A stretch of DNA of 64,000 bases from Candidatus Aenigmatarchaeota archaeon (lineage in GTDB: Archaea > Aenigmatarchaeota > Aenigmatarchaeia > GW2011-AR5). Both the position numbers and the translations under genes were made by a program. This document shows, in pieces, positions 1 through 8,086 of this stretch (position 1 is the stretch's first letter; the number at the start of each line of letters is the position of its first letter). The DNA is taken from the NCBI GenBank assembly GCA_016187335.1, contig JACPJW010000001.1, positions 130,547 through 194,546 on the forward strand, read 5' to 3'. The notes below the pieces were generated by a model. It searched no databases, was not told the origin of the DNA, and worked only from the letters and a program-made list of their open reading frames with translations.

Positions 1-116
1 TGTCCCGCTCCTGTTCTCGGTTTTCCTCTCGGTTGCGTGCCATCAGGCAGAGGCCTGACGAGCCTCAGGTGTGGATGAGATCCTCTCGCGGATACCGGAT
101 TTCTTTGATAATGCAT
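1..116 (-). CDS. possible partial ORF at left edge, unknown
   Basis: A reading frame opens with ATG at 116, four bases after the stop of the gene at 121-327, and stays open to the window edge (38 codons, rich in Arg, Pro and His). The tight spacing suggests translational coupling. The visible piece matches no family I know and is too short to judge; it could be a chance frame. Confidence 0.3.
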   Translation of the reverse strand, partial: MHYQRNPVSARGSHPHLRLVRPLPDGTQPRGKPRTGAG

Positions 117-120
117 TGTT

Positions 121-327
121 TCACCTTTGATACATTGCTGGCGTGATTCCGAGAGCCCTGTACATTTCTGCTGTCCTTTGGCGCTCCTCTATTTCTAGTC
201 TCATTTCGCTGACTGCTCCCTCAATGTCGAAATCAGCACGTGAGAGATAATCTCCCATCCGGACTGCAGCCGTGGCTCCTATAGCGGTGATTGCGACTAA
301 CGCAGCAGCCTTTTGCAGTAAACGCAT
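121..327 (-). CDS. small membrane-anchored protein, unknown
   Basis: A 68-residue product starting MRLLQKAAALVAITAIG. It has one N-terminal hydrophobic segment (about residues 4-24) followed by a charged, probably helical tail rich in Glu and Arg. An upstream TTG at 351 would add eight residues, but ATG at 327 lies about 30 bases from a TATA-like CCTTTTAAA (359-367), which fits a leaderless transcript. It is divergent from the gene at 390 and appears to share that promoter. Function unknown. Confidence 0.55.
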   Translation of the reverse strand: MRLLQKAAALVAITAIGATAAVRMGDYLSRADFDIEGAVSEMRLEIEERQRTAEMYRALGITPAMYQR

Positions 328-357
328 TAAACCACTTGTAATTACTAACAAGTGAAA

Positions 358-368
358 GGTTTAAAAGG
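358..368. promoter_or_regulatory. shared divergent TATA element
   Basis: The sequence GGTTTAAAAGG reads as a TATA box on both strands. It lies about 25 bases before ATG 390 on + and about 30 bases before ATG 327 on -, the expected archaeal spacing for leaderless mRNAs in both directions. Confidence 0.5.
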
Positions 369-389
369 TTATTTTTTTACATAGCTGTT

Positions 390-773
390 ATGACGGAATT
401 CGTTCTCGTTCATGACGGAATAGAACTAGAAAGCCGGGAACGCCTGAACAGACGCGGCATCAAGACTTATTGGAGGCAACACCCTCTCTTTGGATCCTCC
501 ATATTCAGCCTCTTCCCGTGGCGCGACAGCGTGTACAAGCGCGCGATTATCGTTGATGGGTCTAATCCAGAAAGCTACTTGAGGGAATTGATCGTAATAA
601 GGTTTGTTCTCGAGCAAGGCGGCTGCGACGTATTAAACTTCCGCGAGCCTGCACGAGCTCTTGCTGCATATGGTCCTGATACTGACCTGGTCGTAGCCTA
701 TTACCACATTAACAAGAATTCGACTGGTATCGGTACGATAGAAGAAATGATGGAAAAGGCGAAGCGGTCTTGA
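390..773 (+). CDS. hypothetical protein, 127 aa
   Basis: A soluble 127-residue protein starting MTEFVLVHDGIELESRERL. No signal peptide, membrane segment or metal motif is visible, and I do not recognise the family. A segment around residues 48-62 is hydrophobic and beta-like (RAIIVDGSNPESYLREL). The stop abuts the convergent stop of the nucleotidyltransferase-HEPN gene at 774. The gene is probably transcribed from the TATA element at 358-368. Confidence 0.6.
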   Translation: MTEFVLVHDGIELESRERLNRRGIKTYWRQHPLFGSSIFSLFPWRDSVYKRAIIVDGSNPESYLRELIVIRFVLEQGGCDVLNFREPARALAAYGPDTDLVVAYYHINKNSTGIGTIEEMMEKAKRS

Positions 774-2036
774 TTACTTCTTCTTGCCCTTGCTTATCTT
801 CAGCCTTCCTTCCAGAATCGGCTCTAAATCGCGCACAAACCTGCGGACGTATTCTCTTGTCAGCTCAATGTCGCGCTGGGGGATTTCTCCGACCTTGTCC
901 TCGTCCAGCAGCTTCCGCATCGTGACGACCTGCCGGAAAACCTCGGAGAAGTACGGGTCAACATGCCCCTGGTCTATCAGATAGTTTTTTACAGCGTGCG
1001 GCAGGTCCTTGGGATCCTCCGGAAGGTGCTCCATCTTCTTCAAAGCAGCAACAGCCGCCTTGATCATCACTTCATAGTTTTTCTCGACAATGTTTTCCTT
1101 CTTCTTTTTCTGCAATTGCATCAGCAGCTGCTCCATCCTTGAAACGAACTGCTTTGACTTTGTTATGAACTCGTCCACTTCGGCTCCTGATATGTCCTTT
1201 ACTTCCTTGTGCTCTATGCGCTTCCTGAAGTCAATGATTTTCTCAAGGTCCTGCAAATAATTTTCCTCCAGCAGCTTCTGGTCAACAAGGTGCTCCTTGA
1301 CGGCAACGGGCGTGTGCTTCGGCGACGGCGGGTTCTGCCCTAAATACATTAAAACTGCCTGCGCGCTGTTGAGCATGGCGTAGTAGAGGTCTTCAGCGAC
1401 CATGTACAATTTTGCTGTTTCCACGCGGTTTATTTTCTGCGGCGCGGCTTCCATGAACTTTTCCACTGCCTCAAGCGTTGTGGGTATCTTTCCCAGCTCA
1501 AGCAGCTTTCTCACGGGGATGAAAAATCCCGTGTCGTAGAGAGCCCACCCGTCCCTGACTATGGTGAACAGCAAAGGATGCCCTATGCGGGCCATGTCCC
1601 AGAATTCGGTGAGCGACCACGCGGGCTGCACTGTGATGTATTCTGAAATCTTTTTGGACAAATCATACAATTCGTCGTCAAACCTGTCCTTCATCTCCGG
1701 CGTAAAGCGGGCGAACGTATCATCGTAAACAACAAGTATGTCTATGTCGCTTTTTTCATGGAAGTCGCCGCGCACCAGCGAGCCGAACAGGACAACGCTC
1801 TTGATTATGTTCTTGTAGCGCTTCAGAACCTCGTCCTTGTATTTGTTCGCGAGCGCCATCTGCTTCTTGCGCAGCTTTTCCCGCGCTTCGTCAACCTTTT
1901 TGTGGGGCTGCTGCGGAATAACCTGCTGGGGCATGAATGCTTCCGTCATGCTTTCTTGATGCTTCATCTTGTAGGCTTTTTTCGCTTCCTTTGCCGGCTT
2001 GCGCTGCTTCTTCTTTGCTTTTCTGGCCATCTTCAT
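774..2036 (-). CDS. nucleotidyltransferase fused to two HEPN-like domains
   Basis: A 420-residue protein. The Lys-rich N-terminus (to about residue 70) is followed by a minimal nucleotidyltransferase domain with the motif GSLVRGDFHEKSDID (about residues 84-98), the DNA polymerase beta-like metal-binding signature. A helical HEPN-like domain follows, with FRKRIEH fitting the HEPN Rx4-6H motif (near residue 268). A second, degenerate helical HEPN-like unit (about 320-410) lacks the histidine. MNT and HEPN are usually separate genes forming toxin-antitoxin pairs in which the MNT modifies the HEPN RNase. Here both are one chain, so self-regulation is an inference. Start could be ATG 2036 or 2030. 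Confidence 0.85.
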   Translation of the reverse strand: MKMARKAKKKQRKPAKEAKKAYKMKHQESMTEAFMPQQVIPQQPHKKVDEAREKLRKKQMALANKYKDEVLKRYKNIIKSVVLFGSLVRGDFHEKSDIDILVVYDDTFARFTPEMKDRFDDELYDLSKKISEYITVQPAWSLTEFWDMARIGHPLLFTIVRDGWALYDTGFFIPVRKLLELGKIPTTLEAVEKFMEAAPQKINRVETAKLYMVAEDLYYAMLNSAQAVLMYLGQNPPSPKHTPVAVKEHLVDQKLLEENYLQDLEKIIDFRKRIEHKEVKDISGAEVDEFITKSKQFVSRMEQLLMQLQKKKKENIVEKNYEVMIKAAVAALKKMEHLPEDPKDLPHAVKNYLIDQGHVDPYFSEVFRQVVTMRKLLDEDKVGEIPQRDIELTREYVRRFVRDLEPILEGRLKISKGKKK

Positions 2037-2042
2037 CGCCTT

Positions 2043-2134
2043 TATAGTTCTACAAGGAAAGATTCTGGATATTATTTCCTTGTGAACTATATGTGAACCC
2101 AGTATAACATATCCTGATTATTTACTGGGTTCAC
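2043..2134. repeat. two adjacent long inverted repeats
   Basis: The first inverted repeat (2043-2091) pairs about 17 bases, TATAGTTCTACAAGGAAA against TTTCCTTGTGAACTATA, with one bulge. The second (2093-2134) pairs GTGAACCCAGTA with TACTGGGTTCAC perfectly. They occupy the promoter and leader region of the nucleotidyltransferase-HEPN gene. They may be an operator or attenuator, or a small mobile element. Confidence 0.7.
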
Positions 2135-2367
2135 TATAACAGAAATTGTTAATGTATGGATTTAAATAGAAATAGGAAGTACTTTCATTCAAAAAGTTTG
2201 CGTTGGCTTAATTTCCGTTAACGCTTTTTAAAATACAAATAATATGTTTCTTTGCTCAGAAAGCGAAAGCTTTCTGGCAACTCAAGAAGCTTACGCTTCT
2301 TCGAGTTTTCCCGAGGGTTTTTCGAAACAGCTTGACGCACTTTGTGCGTCGTTCGGCTCGAAAAGGC
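2097..2367. other. intergenic stretch without a gene
   Basis: Between the minus-strand gene starting at 2036 and the stop at 2368 I find no credible gene. It holds the end of the double inverted repeat, a TATA-like ATTTAAATAG (2159-2168) with no gene after it on +, and the 87-bp hairpin element at 2237-2323. Confidence 0.5.
2237..2323. repeat. 87-bp paired-hairpin element, copy A
   Basis: Identical base for base to 6251-6337. It contains hairpin 1 (CAGAAAGC-gaaa-GCTTTCTG, 2257-2276), a short GGCAA-type linker and hairpin 2 (AAGAAGC-ttac-GCTTCTT, 2284-2301) flanked by CTC and GAG. It lies just beyond the 3' end of the TIM-barrel gene. Confidence 0.9.
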
Positions 2368-4044
2368 TCACCGGAACTTCCTCTTTTCCCATTCCTGCGC
2401 CTTGCCTTTCCTCACGGCTTCGCCGCCAAGGAAGGTGTGCTTCTCCTCCGGGATTGCCAGAACGTCGTGGAGCGGGTCCCACGCGTGCTCCCTGATTGTA
2501 ACCAGCTGCCTTGCCCATATGTCCTTGTTGTCAAAAGACATGCCGAAGAATTCCGGCGGCAACTGGTCAGGTTCGGTGTCGTTGTCAAGGAATTTGGATA
2601 TCTGCCGGAGGACCCATATGCTGTGCTCAAAGACGTTGAACGCGCTCTGGTCTCCCGGGCGGCGGCCGGCGCCCCTTTCAAAAATAAGGTAGCCGTCGCT
2701 GAATCCTTTCTTGCGGAAGGCAAAAATCCACTTGTACAGAACCTCCTGCGCCTGCGAGCCTAAGGGTATTGGTATATGCGCAGGGTGGTAAGGCTTCGGC
2801 TCTCCCAGATGTAACATCTTTATCTGCTTCCCGAAATCCTCGGGCGCGTCCTTGACGAGCTTGTCCGGGTCAATCCTCTGCGTAAGCATGTGCTCAAAGT
2901 CAATAGTCATTTTAAAGTATGGCGAGCTTATTTTTTTTATCAGGTGGTAGAACTCCAGGGGATTGAAGAACCTGTAAAGCCCTTCCTGCCCCGCGCCCGC
3001 CTCGGGATTTTCAAAAAGTATGTACAATTCCTTATCGCCGACGAAATCCTTGACCGTCTTGCCGTCCAGGTCCTTGTTCTTCACGGCGGCAAAATGCCCC
3101 TCTATGTACTTCGCAGCGACGGCGGCATTGAACTGCAAAGGCTTGTCGTTGTAGGCTTCTTCCGGCGTTAGGTTGCCGACAATGCTTGTCCACAAAGGGT
3201 CGCCCGCCTCTTTCATTGAATGCGCCACAACCATGTAAGCGTCTATCTCGCCGCCTTCCAGGACGTACCGGGTATAAGGGGACTTTTTCCACGCTTCGTA
3301 AAAGAAATCGCGGCTCCCCCGGGTTTCCCTTTCTTGTTCGTTCTGGGCTGCGGCGCTGAATTCCTGGTTGATTTTTTCCTCTTGCTGTCTCTGGAGTTCA
3401 GGGTGCAGCCGCTGGTACTCAGGATTTCGCCTTAGCGCTTCAATCGCCTTTTTGATCCTTTCCGCGTATTTCCGCCTTATTTCTTCCCATTTTTTCTCGG
3501 CCAGTTCCTGATACGGCTTCTCGCTCATTATGTGGCGCCCGAGGGCGTTTATTTCCATCATCCTCATAACGTATTCCTTCGCTGCTTTTGATTTATCGCA
3601 AAGCACCGGGAACGGTTCGCCCGTGGGCGTGACAACGTGGTAGGAAAACCCGAAAGGCCTTATCCTCGCTTCCTCCTGCTGCAGGATGATGGAAGCAGAA
3701 TAATGGTAATTGATGTACTTGAAACCCAGCTCCGCGGAGCGCTTCACGGTCTCGACCATCCTGCTGTGGACCTGCTCCCATGTTTTCCGCTCCGCGCTCT
3801 CGAACGCGCCCATCTGGCTTATCTCGCCGTGCAGGCCGATTTCCAGGCCCAGGTCCTTCTGCATGCGCTTCATGTTTTCCTTGAGCCGCGGCTCTAAGAA
3901 TTCAGAAATTGTTTCCAGGTCAAGCTGCGTGAACCTTATGCCGCCCGTCGCGCCCAGGCCGCCGGCTTTCTGCGCAAGCCCCAGCAGCGAAGGGTCTTTT
4001 CCTATGTTCCAGAAGCCCGTTGAAATCCCGACTTTGTATGCCAT
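2368..4044 (-). CDS. endonuclease IV / xylose isomerase-like TIM-barrel protein
   Basis: A 558-residue protein starting MAYKVGISTGFW, with an AAGGAG site nine bases before ATG 4044 (a longer frame opens at 4095). Candidate metal ligands appear in the order seen in the AP endonuclease 2 superfamily: H72 (GLHGE), H114 (INYHYS), E345 (ILFENPE), D382 and H385 (IDFEH), H412 (LHLGE), H420/H423 (YHPAH) and E456 (LIFER). A helical, charged insert of roughly 200 residues separates H114 from E345. The fold and a multi-metal site are inferred from this pattern. Whether the substrate is damaged DNA or a sugar cannot be told. It follows the unknown gene 4130-5746 by 85 bases and is probably cotranscribed with it. 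Confidence 0.7.
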   Translation of the reverse strand: MAYKVGISTGFWNIGKDPSLLGLAQKAGGLGATGGIRFTQLDLETISEFLEPRLKENMKRMQKDLGLEIGLHGEISQMGAFESAERKTWEQVHSRMVETVKRSAELGFKYINYHYSASIILQQEEARIRPFGFSYHVVTPTGEPFPVLCDKSKAAKEYVMRMMEINALGRHIMSEKPYQELAEKKWEEIRRKYAERIKKAIEALRRNPEYQRLHPELQRQQEEKINQEFSAAAQNEQERETRGSRDFFYEAWKKSPYTRYVLEGGEIDAYMVVAHSMKEAGDPLWTSIVGNLTPEEAYNDKPLQFNAAVAAKYIEGHFAAVKNKDLDGKTVKDFVGDKELYILFENPEAGAGQEGLYRFFNPLEFYHLIKKISSPYFKMTIDFEHMLTQRIDPDKLVKDAPEDFGKQIKMLHLGEPKPYHPAHIPIPLGSQAQEVLYKWIFAFRKKGFSDGYLIFERGAGRRPGDQSAFNVFEHSIWVLRQISKFLDNDTEPDQLPPEFFGMSFDNKDIWARQLVTIREHAWDPLHDVLAIPEEKHTFLGGEAVRKGKAQEWEKRKFR

Positions 4045-4129
4045 TGTTTTATCTCCTTCACTCATCAATGCGGAAGTGATTTCCTTCTGTTGCAAAGTTC
4101 AGGAACCCTCCGGTTCCTTCCGTCTTGCT

Positions 4130-5746
4130 TTACTGCCCGTAGCCGCTCTTCTGCTTGATGAAGTTGGTGATCGTGGCGTAACGCGCGTACGCCGCGGAGC
4201 GCACATGGCCCTTTGATATCCTTTCAAAAAAGTCATGCTCGTACGGGCCTTTCTTGGCGAACATGAACTCAAAGCCGAAGTAGTCAAAGAATTTCTTCGC
4301 CGGCTGCAGCCAGTCCCTTTCATCCTTGGGTTTTTGCCCTTTCGGCGTGCATATGGGGCATCCGGGGTCCCTCACGCCGATCAGGTTGTCAATATAGTGG
4401 TTCATCTCCACCTGCTTCGCCTTCATCTCGAGGAGCTTTGCAAAGAGCGCGTTCTCGCTCATGTAGATGTAGTTGACATCAAAAGTGCCGTCCTCCATCT
4501 CCGAGCCCGTCGGCATCCTGATGTTCAGCTTTTCCAGGGTTATTATAAAGAAGCTGTAATACATCTTGACAGGGTCTATCCACGGCCTTATGCCGGCTCC
4601 CTGGCTCTCGCGGGTCGTCATGAATTTTTCCTGTTCCTTCACCCATTCGTCGGTTATCCACGGGAAGTCAGCCACGAGGCCGTGATCTTTGTGAAATATG
4701 AGGTTTTTCTTGGTCCAGCTGTCATAAGGCCTGACAGCACCTTCAGCCCTTTCCTGCCCGAGAAGCTCTGTCCCGCCCTTGTAAAGCTCCGGAGGGGTTG
4801 CGCCGAACTCCCTCCATGTCCACAGCTCTATCTGGTTGAAAGAAGTGGCATGCCCTGCCGGCATCGCAAAGAGCGAGCTTAGCGTGCTCCTTGCTCCGGG
4901 CCCAATACCCAGCCCTTCCTGAAGTATCTGGTGCCTTGCAACGTAAGGCTTCAGCCACTCCCTGTACTGGTCAACGGACGATTCCCTGCTCCGCACGAGC
5001 TCCCTTATTCTCCTGAACCTGTCCTGGATTTCTCCTCCGAAAAGCTTTTTCCATTCCATGTAGAGCTTGTTCTTTGTCACTAAGACAACGGCTTCAGCCT
5101 TTGACACGTCCATCTTTTCTTTTACCTTGTCCGGGTCCGTGTCGCTGTCGTTCAGCTTCATGAAGTCAACAATCAGCGTCGGCCACCTGCTCACTATGGT
5201 CCTTATCGCTATGCCCTCGCCCGTGTGCACGTCCACCTGGTCTATGAAAACGCTCCTGAGCGCATGCTCGTCCTTTTCCTTCTTTTCCTTGAAGCCGTTT
5301 GCTGATTCGTCGTATTCATAGCCGAAGTAGTCCAGGAATTCCCTGTACTTGCGCTCGTCGTGCTTCAGCAGCTCCAGATCCGCTACGGACTGCGCGGCCG
5401 AGGCAAGTCCTGCCTTTATCTGCTGCTCCACCTCCTGCTTCTGCTTTACCGTGAGCTGGTAGTATTGCTGGTGGACCGGCGAGACTTCTATCCATTCGTC
5501 TGCCTTCTGCACGAAGAACTCCCATTTTCTCAGCTGGAAAACCAGCGAGAAATAAATGCCTGATATGAACCCGGGAGGCCCCGTAGGATTGATTCTCGTG
5601 TGCCCTTCATAAGGCAGAGCAAAGACCAGGTTGCCTATGTTTTTGTGTGCCCAGTCGTCAAGGGGCATCCCCTCGACAACCGCCGGTACCTGGTTCGTGT
5701 AAGTCCTCGCGAGATTTGATAAAGCGAATCTTCCCATATTCCACAT
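4130..5746 (-). CDS. large conserved-looking protein of unknown function
   Basis: About 538 residues from MWNMGRFALSNL (ATG 5746; ATG 5737 is also possible, and a frame extends to 5803). A TATA-like TTATTATATT lies near 5758-5770. The protein is soluble-looking and rich in aromatic residues. FLDYFGYEYD (about 137-146) and FFDYFGFEFM (about 486-495) resemble each other and suggest an internal duplication. A single CPIC pair (about 463-466) could bind metal only with other ligands. I do not recognise the family. It lies upstream of the endonuclease IV-like gene on the same strand, so the two probably act together. Confidence 0.7.
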   Translation of the reverse strand: MWNMGRFALSNLARTYTNQVPAVVEGMPLDDWAHKNIGNLVFALPYEGHTRINPTGPPGFISGIYFSLVFQLRKWEFFVQKADEWIEVSPVHQQYYQLTVKQKQEVEQQIKAGLASAAQSVADLELLKHDERKYREFLDYFGYEYDESANGFKEKKEKDEHALRSVFIDQVDVHTGEGIAIRTIVSRWPTLIVDFMKLNDSDTDPDKVKEKMDVSKAEAVVLVTKNKLYMEWKKLFGGEIQDRFRRIRELVRSRESSVDQYREWLKPYVARHQILQEGLGIGPGARSTLSSLFAMPAGHATSFNQIELWTWREFGATPPELYKGGTELLGQERAEGAVRPYDSWTKKNLIFHKDHGLVADFPWITDEWVKEQEKFMTTRESQGAGIRPWIDPVKMYYSFFIITLEKLNIRMPTGSEMEDGTFDVNYIYMSENALFAKLLEMKAKQVEMNHYIDNLIGVRDPGCPICTPKGQKPKDERDWLQPAKKFFDYFGFEFMFAKKGPYEHDFFERISKGHVRSAAYARYATITNFIKQKSGYGQ

Positions 5747-5859
5747 TATAGCTTTGTTCAATATAATAAGTTTTTCGCTGGCGGCGAAGATAATTATCAG
5801 CATAAACGGGCATCCGAATGATTTTGTTTATGCGAGAAACAAGAATATTCTTTCCGTTT

Positions 5860-6198
5860 TCAAAAAAGCAGCAGATATATTCCTATTATCAGGAAAATCA
5901 GGCCGAAAAATACGCCGGTCTTGGACATCGCAGCCCGCTGGTAATCCGGCGCGACGTCCGGGAACCCTACCACGAGGAAAATTCCCAGCGCCCCCAGAAG
6001 CAGCCCGGCTATTTTCCGGATGATGAATTCCCATGTTATCTTTGAGATGATAATCCATCCGCCCGCAAAAATAAACACGGCGCCTATGAAAAGTATGAAC
6101 AGCAGCTTCGGGTCGTCGGCGCCGCTGTCAACGGAAAATATTATCGCAAACACGCCGAAGGATATGAGAACGGCTGCGGCTATGATGTCAAGGACCAT
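5860..6198 (-). CDS. small integral membrane protein, four helices
   Basis: A 112-residue protein with four hydrophobic segments (about residues 4-22, 31-53, 61-78 and 92-111) joined by short loops. It has no recognised motif. The gene stands alone between the unknown gene (start 5746) and hairpin element B. Similar small four-helix proteins are common in archaea but carry no assigned role. Confidence 0.7.
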   Translation of the reverse strand: MVLDIIAAAVLISFGVFAIIFSVDSGADDPKLLFILFIGAVFIFAGGWIIISKITWEFIIRKIAGLLLGALGIFLVVGFPDVAPDYQRAAMSKTGVFFGLIFLIIGIYLLLF

Positions 6199-6250
6199 CT
6201 GCTATCACTCTTCTTTATTTGTCGTCCCGTTCTATAAAGGTTTCTGGAAT

Positions 6251-6337
6251 AAATAATATGTTTCTTTGCTCAGAAAGCGAAAGCTTTCTGGCAACTCAAG
6301 AAGCTTACGCTTCTTCGAGTTTTCCCGAGGGTTTTTC
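6251..6337. repeat. 87-bp paired-hairpin element, copy B
   Basis: Identical over 87 bases to 2237-2323. It sits between the divergently transcribed membrane protein gene (start 6198) and the gene at 6395, so it lies in both upstream regions. A further palindrome-like TTTTTCTTTGCAAAAGAAAAAGG follows at 6333-6355. Perfect identity implies recent copying or gene conversion. Confidence 0.9.
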
Positions 6338-6394
6338 TTTGCAAAAGAAAAAGGCTCTTTTATAAACCCTGAACAATAATAATTAGGTTTTGCT

Positions 6395-6934
6395 ATGGTA
6401 TGGGCGCGGACAAAGCTGATGATATGGGACTACATATTCGAGCCCGTTGTGGACGTGAGAATAAGCTACACCGGGAAAACGCCCGAGAAGTTCTACAAGA
6501 AAATCAACGAGTACATACGCACGATTTTCAACATCCCCGACGCCTACGTGCAGGAAAAGAACTACCTGTGGGAAAAGAACAAGGACGGCGAGAAATTCGA
6601 GGTCGCGTGGGAAATCACGAAAATCCTTGACGTCTTCAGCTACATCGTCGTTGAAATAGATTTAAGGGGGTTCTCAGCCGCCGGCGAGGGCAAGGCCACG
6701 GTAAGGCTGAAGCCGAGGCTGATAACGGAATATCCGCAGGACACGATATTCCAGCAGAACCTTCTTTACGAAATACTGAGAAGGACGTGGCACAGGCTTT
6801 TTTACCACAGGAAAAGGATGGAGTACCTGAATTTAGGGAAGGAGCTCGTGACGACGTTTGAGAGCAGCGTAAAGCGCTTCGGCGAAACCATGAACGGCGA
6901 GCCGGAAAGCAGGGAAGAGGCAAGCCAGGGATAA
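6395..6934 (+). CDS. hypothetical protein, paralogue of the next gene
   Basis: A 179-residue soluble protein starting MVWARTKLMIWDYIFEP, with a mixed alpha/beta pattern. It shares with the gene at 6987 the order: a GKxP motif near the N-terminus, a beta strand ending in RGF or QGE, a GxGxA.VR strand, a YP motif, then a helix with an aromatic-Arg cluster (HRLFYHRKRMEYL). The charged C-terminal tail is probably disordered. A membrane-facing or lipid-binding role is only a guess from the aromatic-basic helix. Confidence 0.7.
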   Translation: MVWARTKLMIWDYIFEPVVDVRISYTGKTPEKFYKKINEYIRTIFNIPDAYVQEKNYLWEKNKDGEKFEVAWEITKILDVFSYIVVEIDLRGFSAAGEGKATVRLKPRLITEYPQDTIFQQNLLYEILRRTWHRLFYHRKRMEYLNLGKELVTTFESSVKRFGETMNGEPESREEASQG

Positions 6935-6986
6935 AATTTTCTTTCCGCCCTGATTTGCCGGAAAGGATTGAAGATTTTGTTGAGCG

Positions 6987-7487
6987 ATGGTTATGGCAGA
7001 AGTTGTATGGCTTGACGATGTTCACGCCCCCGCTGAATGGGTCATAAGGCTAAGGGGCAAGAGGCCGTACCAGCTCGCGGAGATGGCACCGGACATCCTC
7101 AGAAGGGTAATGAAGGTCCAGACAAAGAACATTTTTGAGCTGGACATAAGATGGGACCTCACAGGGGACCCGAGGACGTTCTACGGCTACTGGGAAGGCC
7201 ACAGGACCGAGGACCAGTGGACGAGAACGACGCTGAAAATAACAATACAGGGCGAGCAGTCAGCCGCCGACGGGACGGGAACGGCGCACGTGAGGGTCAG
7301 GGGCGTCATTGCAACAAGATATCCCTACCACAATTTCATACAGCGCACTTTCTGGTGGTTCTACAACCGCTTCTTTTACTATCAGCAGAGAAGAAATTAC
7401 CTTTTCAAGACAAAGGACGAGATTTTACAGATGAGGGAAATAATGCTCCGCACCTTCGGCGTCAACGAGGAGGAAGTTTCACGTTAA
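6987..7487 (+). CDS. hypothetical protein, tandem paralogue of 6395-6934
   Basis: A 166-residue protein (ATG 6987, or ATG 6993 giving MAEVVWLDD). The pattern RGKRP, KITIQGE, GTGTAHVRVR, TRYPYHNFIQ, then RFFYYQQRRNYL parallels the upstream paralogue at low identity, implying an old tandem duplication. The genes are 52 bases apart and probably cotranscribed. Retention of both copies suggests a heterodimer, which is inference. Confidence 0.7.
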   Translation: MVMAEVVWLDDVHAPAEWVIRLRGKRPYQLAEMAPDILRRVMKVQTKNIFELDIRWDLTGDPRTFYGYWEGHRTEDQWTRTTLKITIQGEQSAADGTGTAHVRVRGVIATRYPYHNFIQRTFWWFYNRFFYYQQRRNYLFKTKDEILQMREIMLRTFGVNEEEVSR

Positions 7488-7720
7488 ACTTTGCCAAAGC
7501 GGAAGCATAAGGCAAGTATAGCAAAAGCAAAATCGGAAAGGAATGTCAGAGTTAACAAAAACCCTGGCGATTCTTTCCATCTGCGGAAGTTCTAAAACTT
7601 TTATTAATAGTGGAAATGAAATAATTACCATGCTGGAAGGGAAATGTTAAGATATAGTTTTCTAAAAACCTGCTGAGAATCTTGACTTTCTTTTCCACCT
7701 TGATAAAAGGGGCAGATTAT
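7488..7720. other. intergenic region, 233 bases
   Basis: I see no convincing gene. A 35-codon frame (7542-7649) is preceded by AAAGGA, but it contains TATA-like CTTTTATTAATAG and its product is not protein-like. The region probably carries the promoter of the gene at 7721. Confidence 0.4.
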
Positions 7721-8086
7721 ATGGGCATATTTTCGGCAATAAAGAAAAGGCTTGGGCGCGGCAGCGACGATTACGGGGACATAAAGAGCCACGTCCTTGA
7801 CGAGCCGTTCCCTCCTCCGCCGGCGCCTGCGCAGCAATACGACGAAAGGTTCGGCCCGCCGCTCCAGCAGGAAGAATTCCCCCGCGAGACTGGTTTTCCC
7901 GAGATGGAAAAACCGCTGACGCTGGAACGTGAACTGGAACCGCCTTCGCGAGATTTCGGCAAAGAATACGACATTGCTGACAAATTAAACCTGATAGAGG
8001 CGCAGCTTTCGGCAATCCGCTCGCAGACGGAAACGATAAACGAGCGGCTGAAGAACATGGAAGCGCGGTTGGCGAGGAGATATTAA
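7721..8086 (+). CDS. hypothetical protein with Pro-rich linker and coiled coil
   Basis: A 121-residue protein from MGIFSAIKKRLG, chosen because the purine run AGGGG precedes ATG 7721 and the upstream frame is poor. An amphipathic basic N-terminal helix is followed by a Pro/Glu-rich linker (about 30-75) and a C-terminal coiled-coil helix (about 85-118). That layout suggests a membrane-surface or scaffold protein. Its last four bases overlap the convergent stop at 8083. Confidence 0.65.
   Translation: MGIFSAIKKRLGRGSDDYGDIKSHVLDEPFPPPPAPAQQYDERFGPPLQQEEFPRETGFPEMEKPLTLERELEPPSRDFGKEYDIADKLNLIEAQLSAIRSQTETINERLKNMEARLARRY

Noticed and set aside
2244-2763. Plus-strand ORFs over the TIM-barrel 3' end
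   Set aside because: They are shadows of the minus-strand gene and start inside the hairpin element.
7542-7649. 35-codon ORF
   Set aside because: Contains a probable TATA sequence and the peptide is not protein-like.
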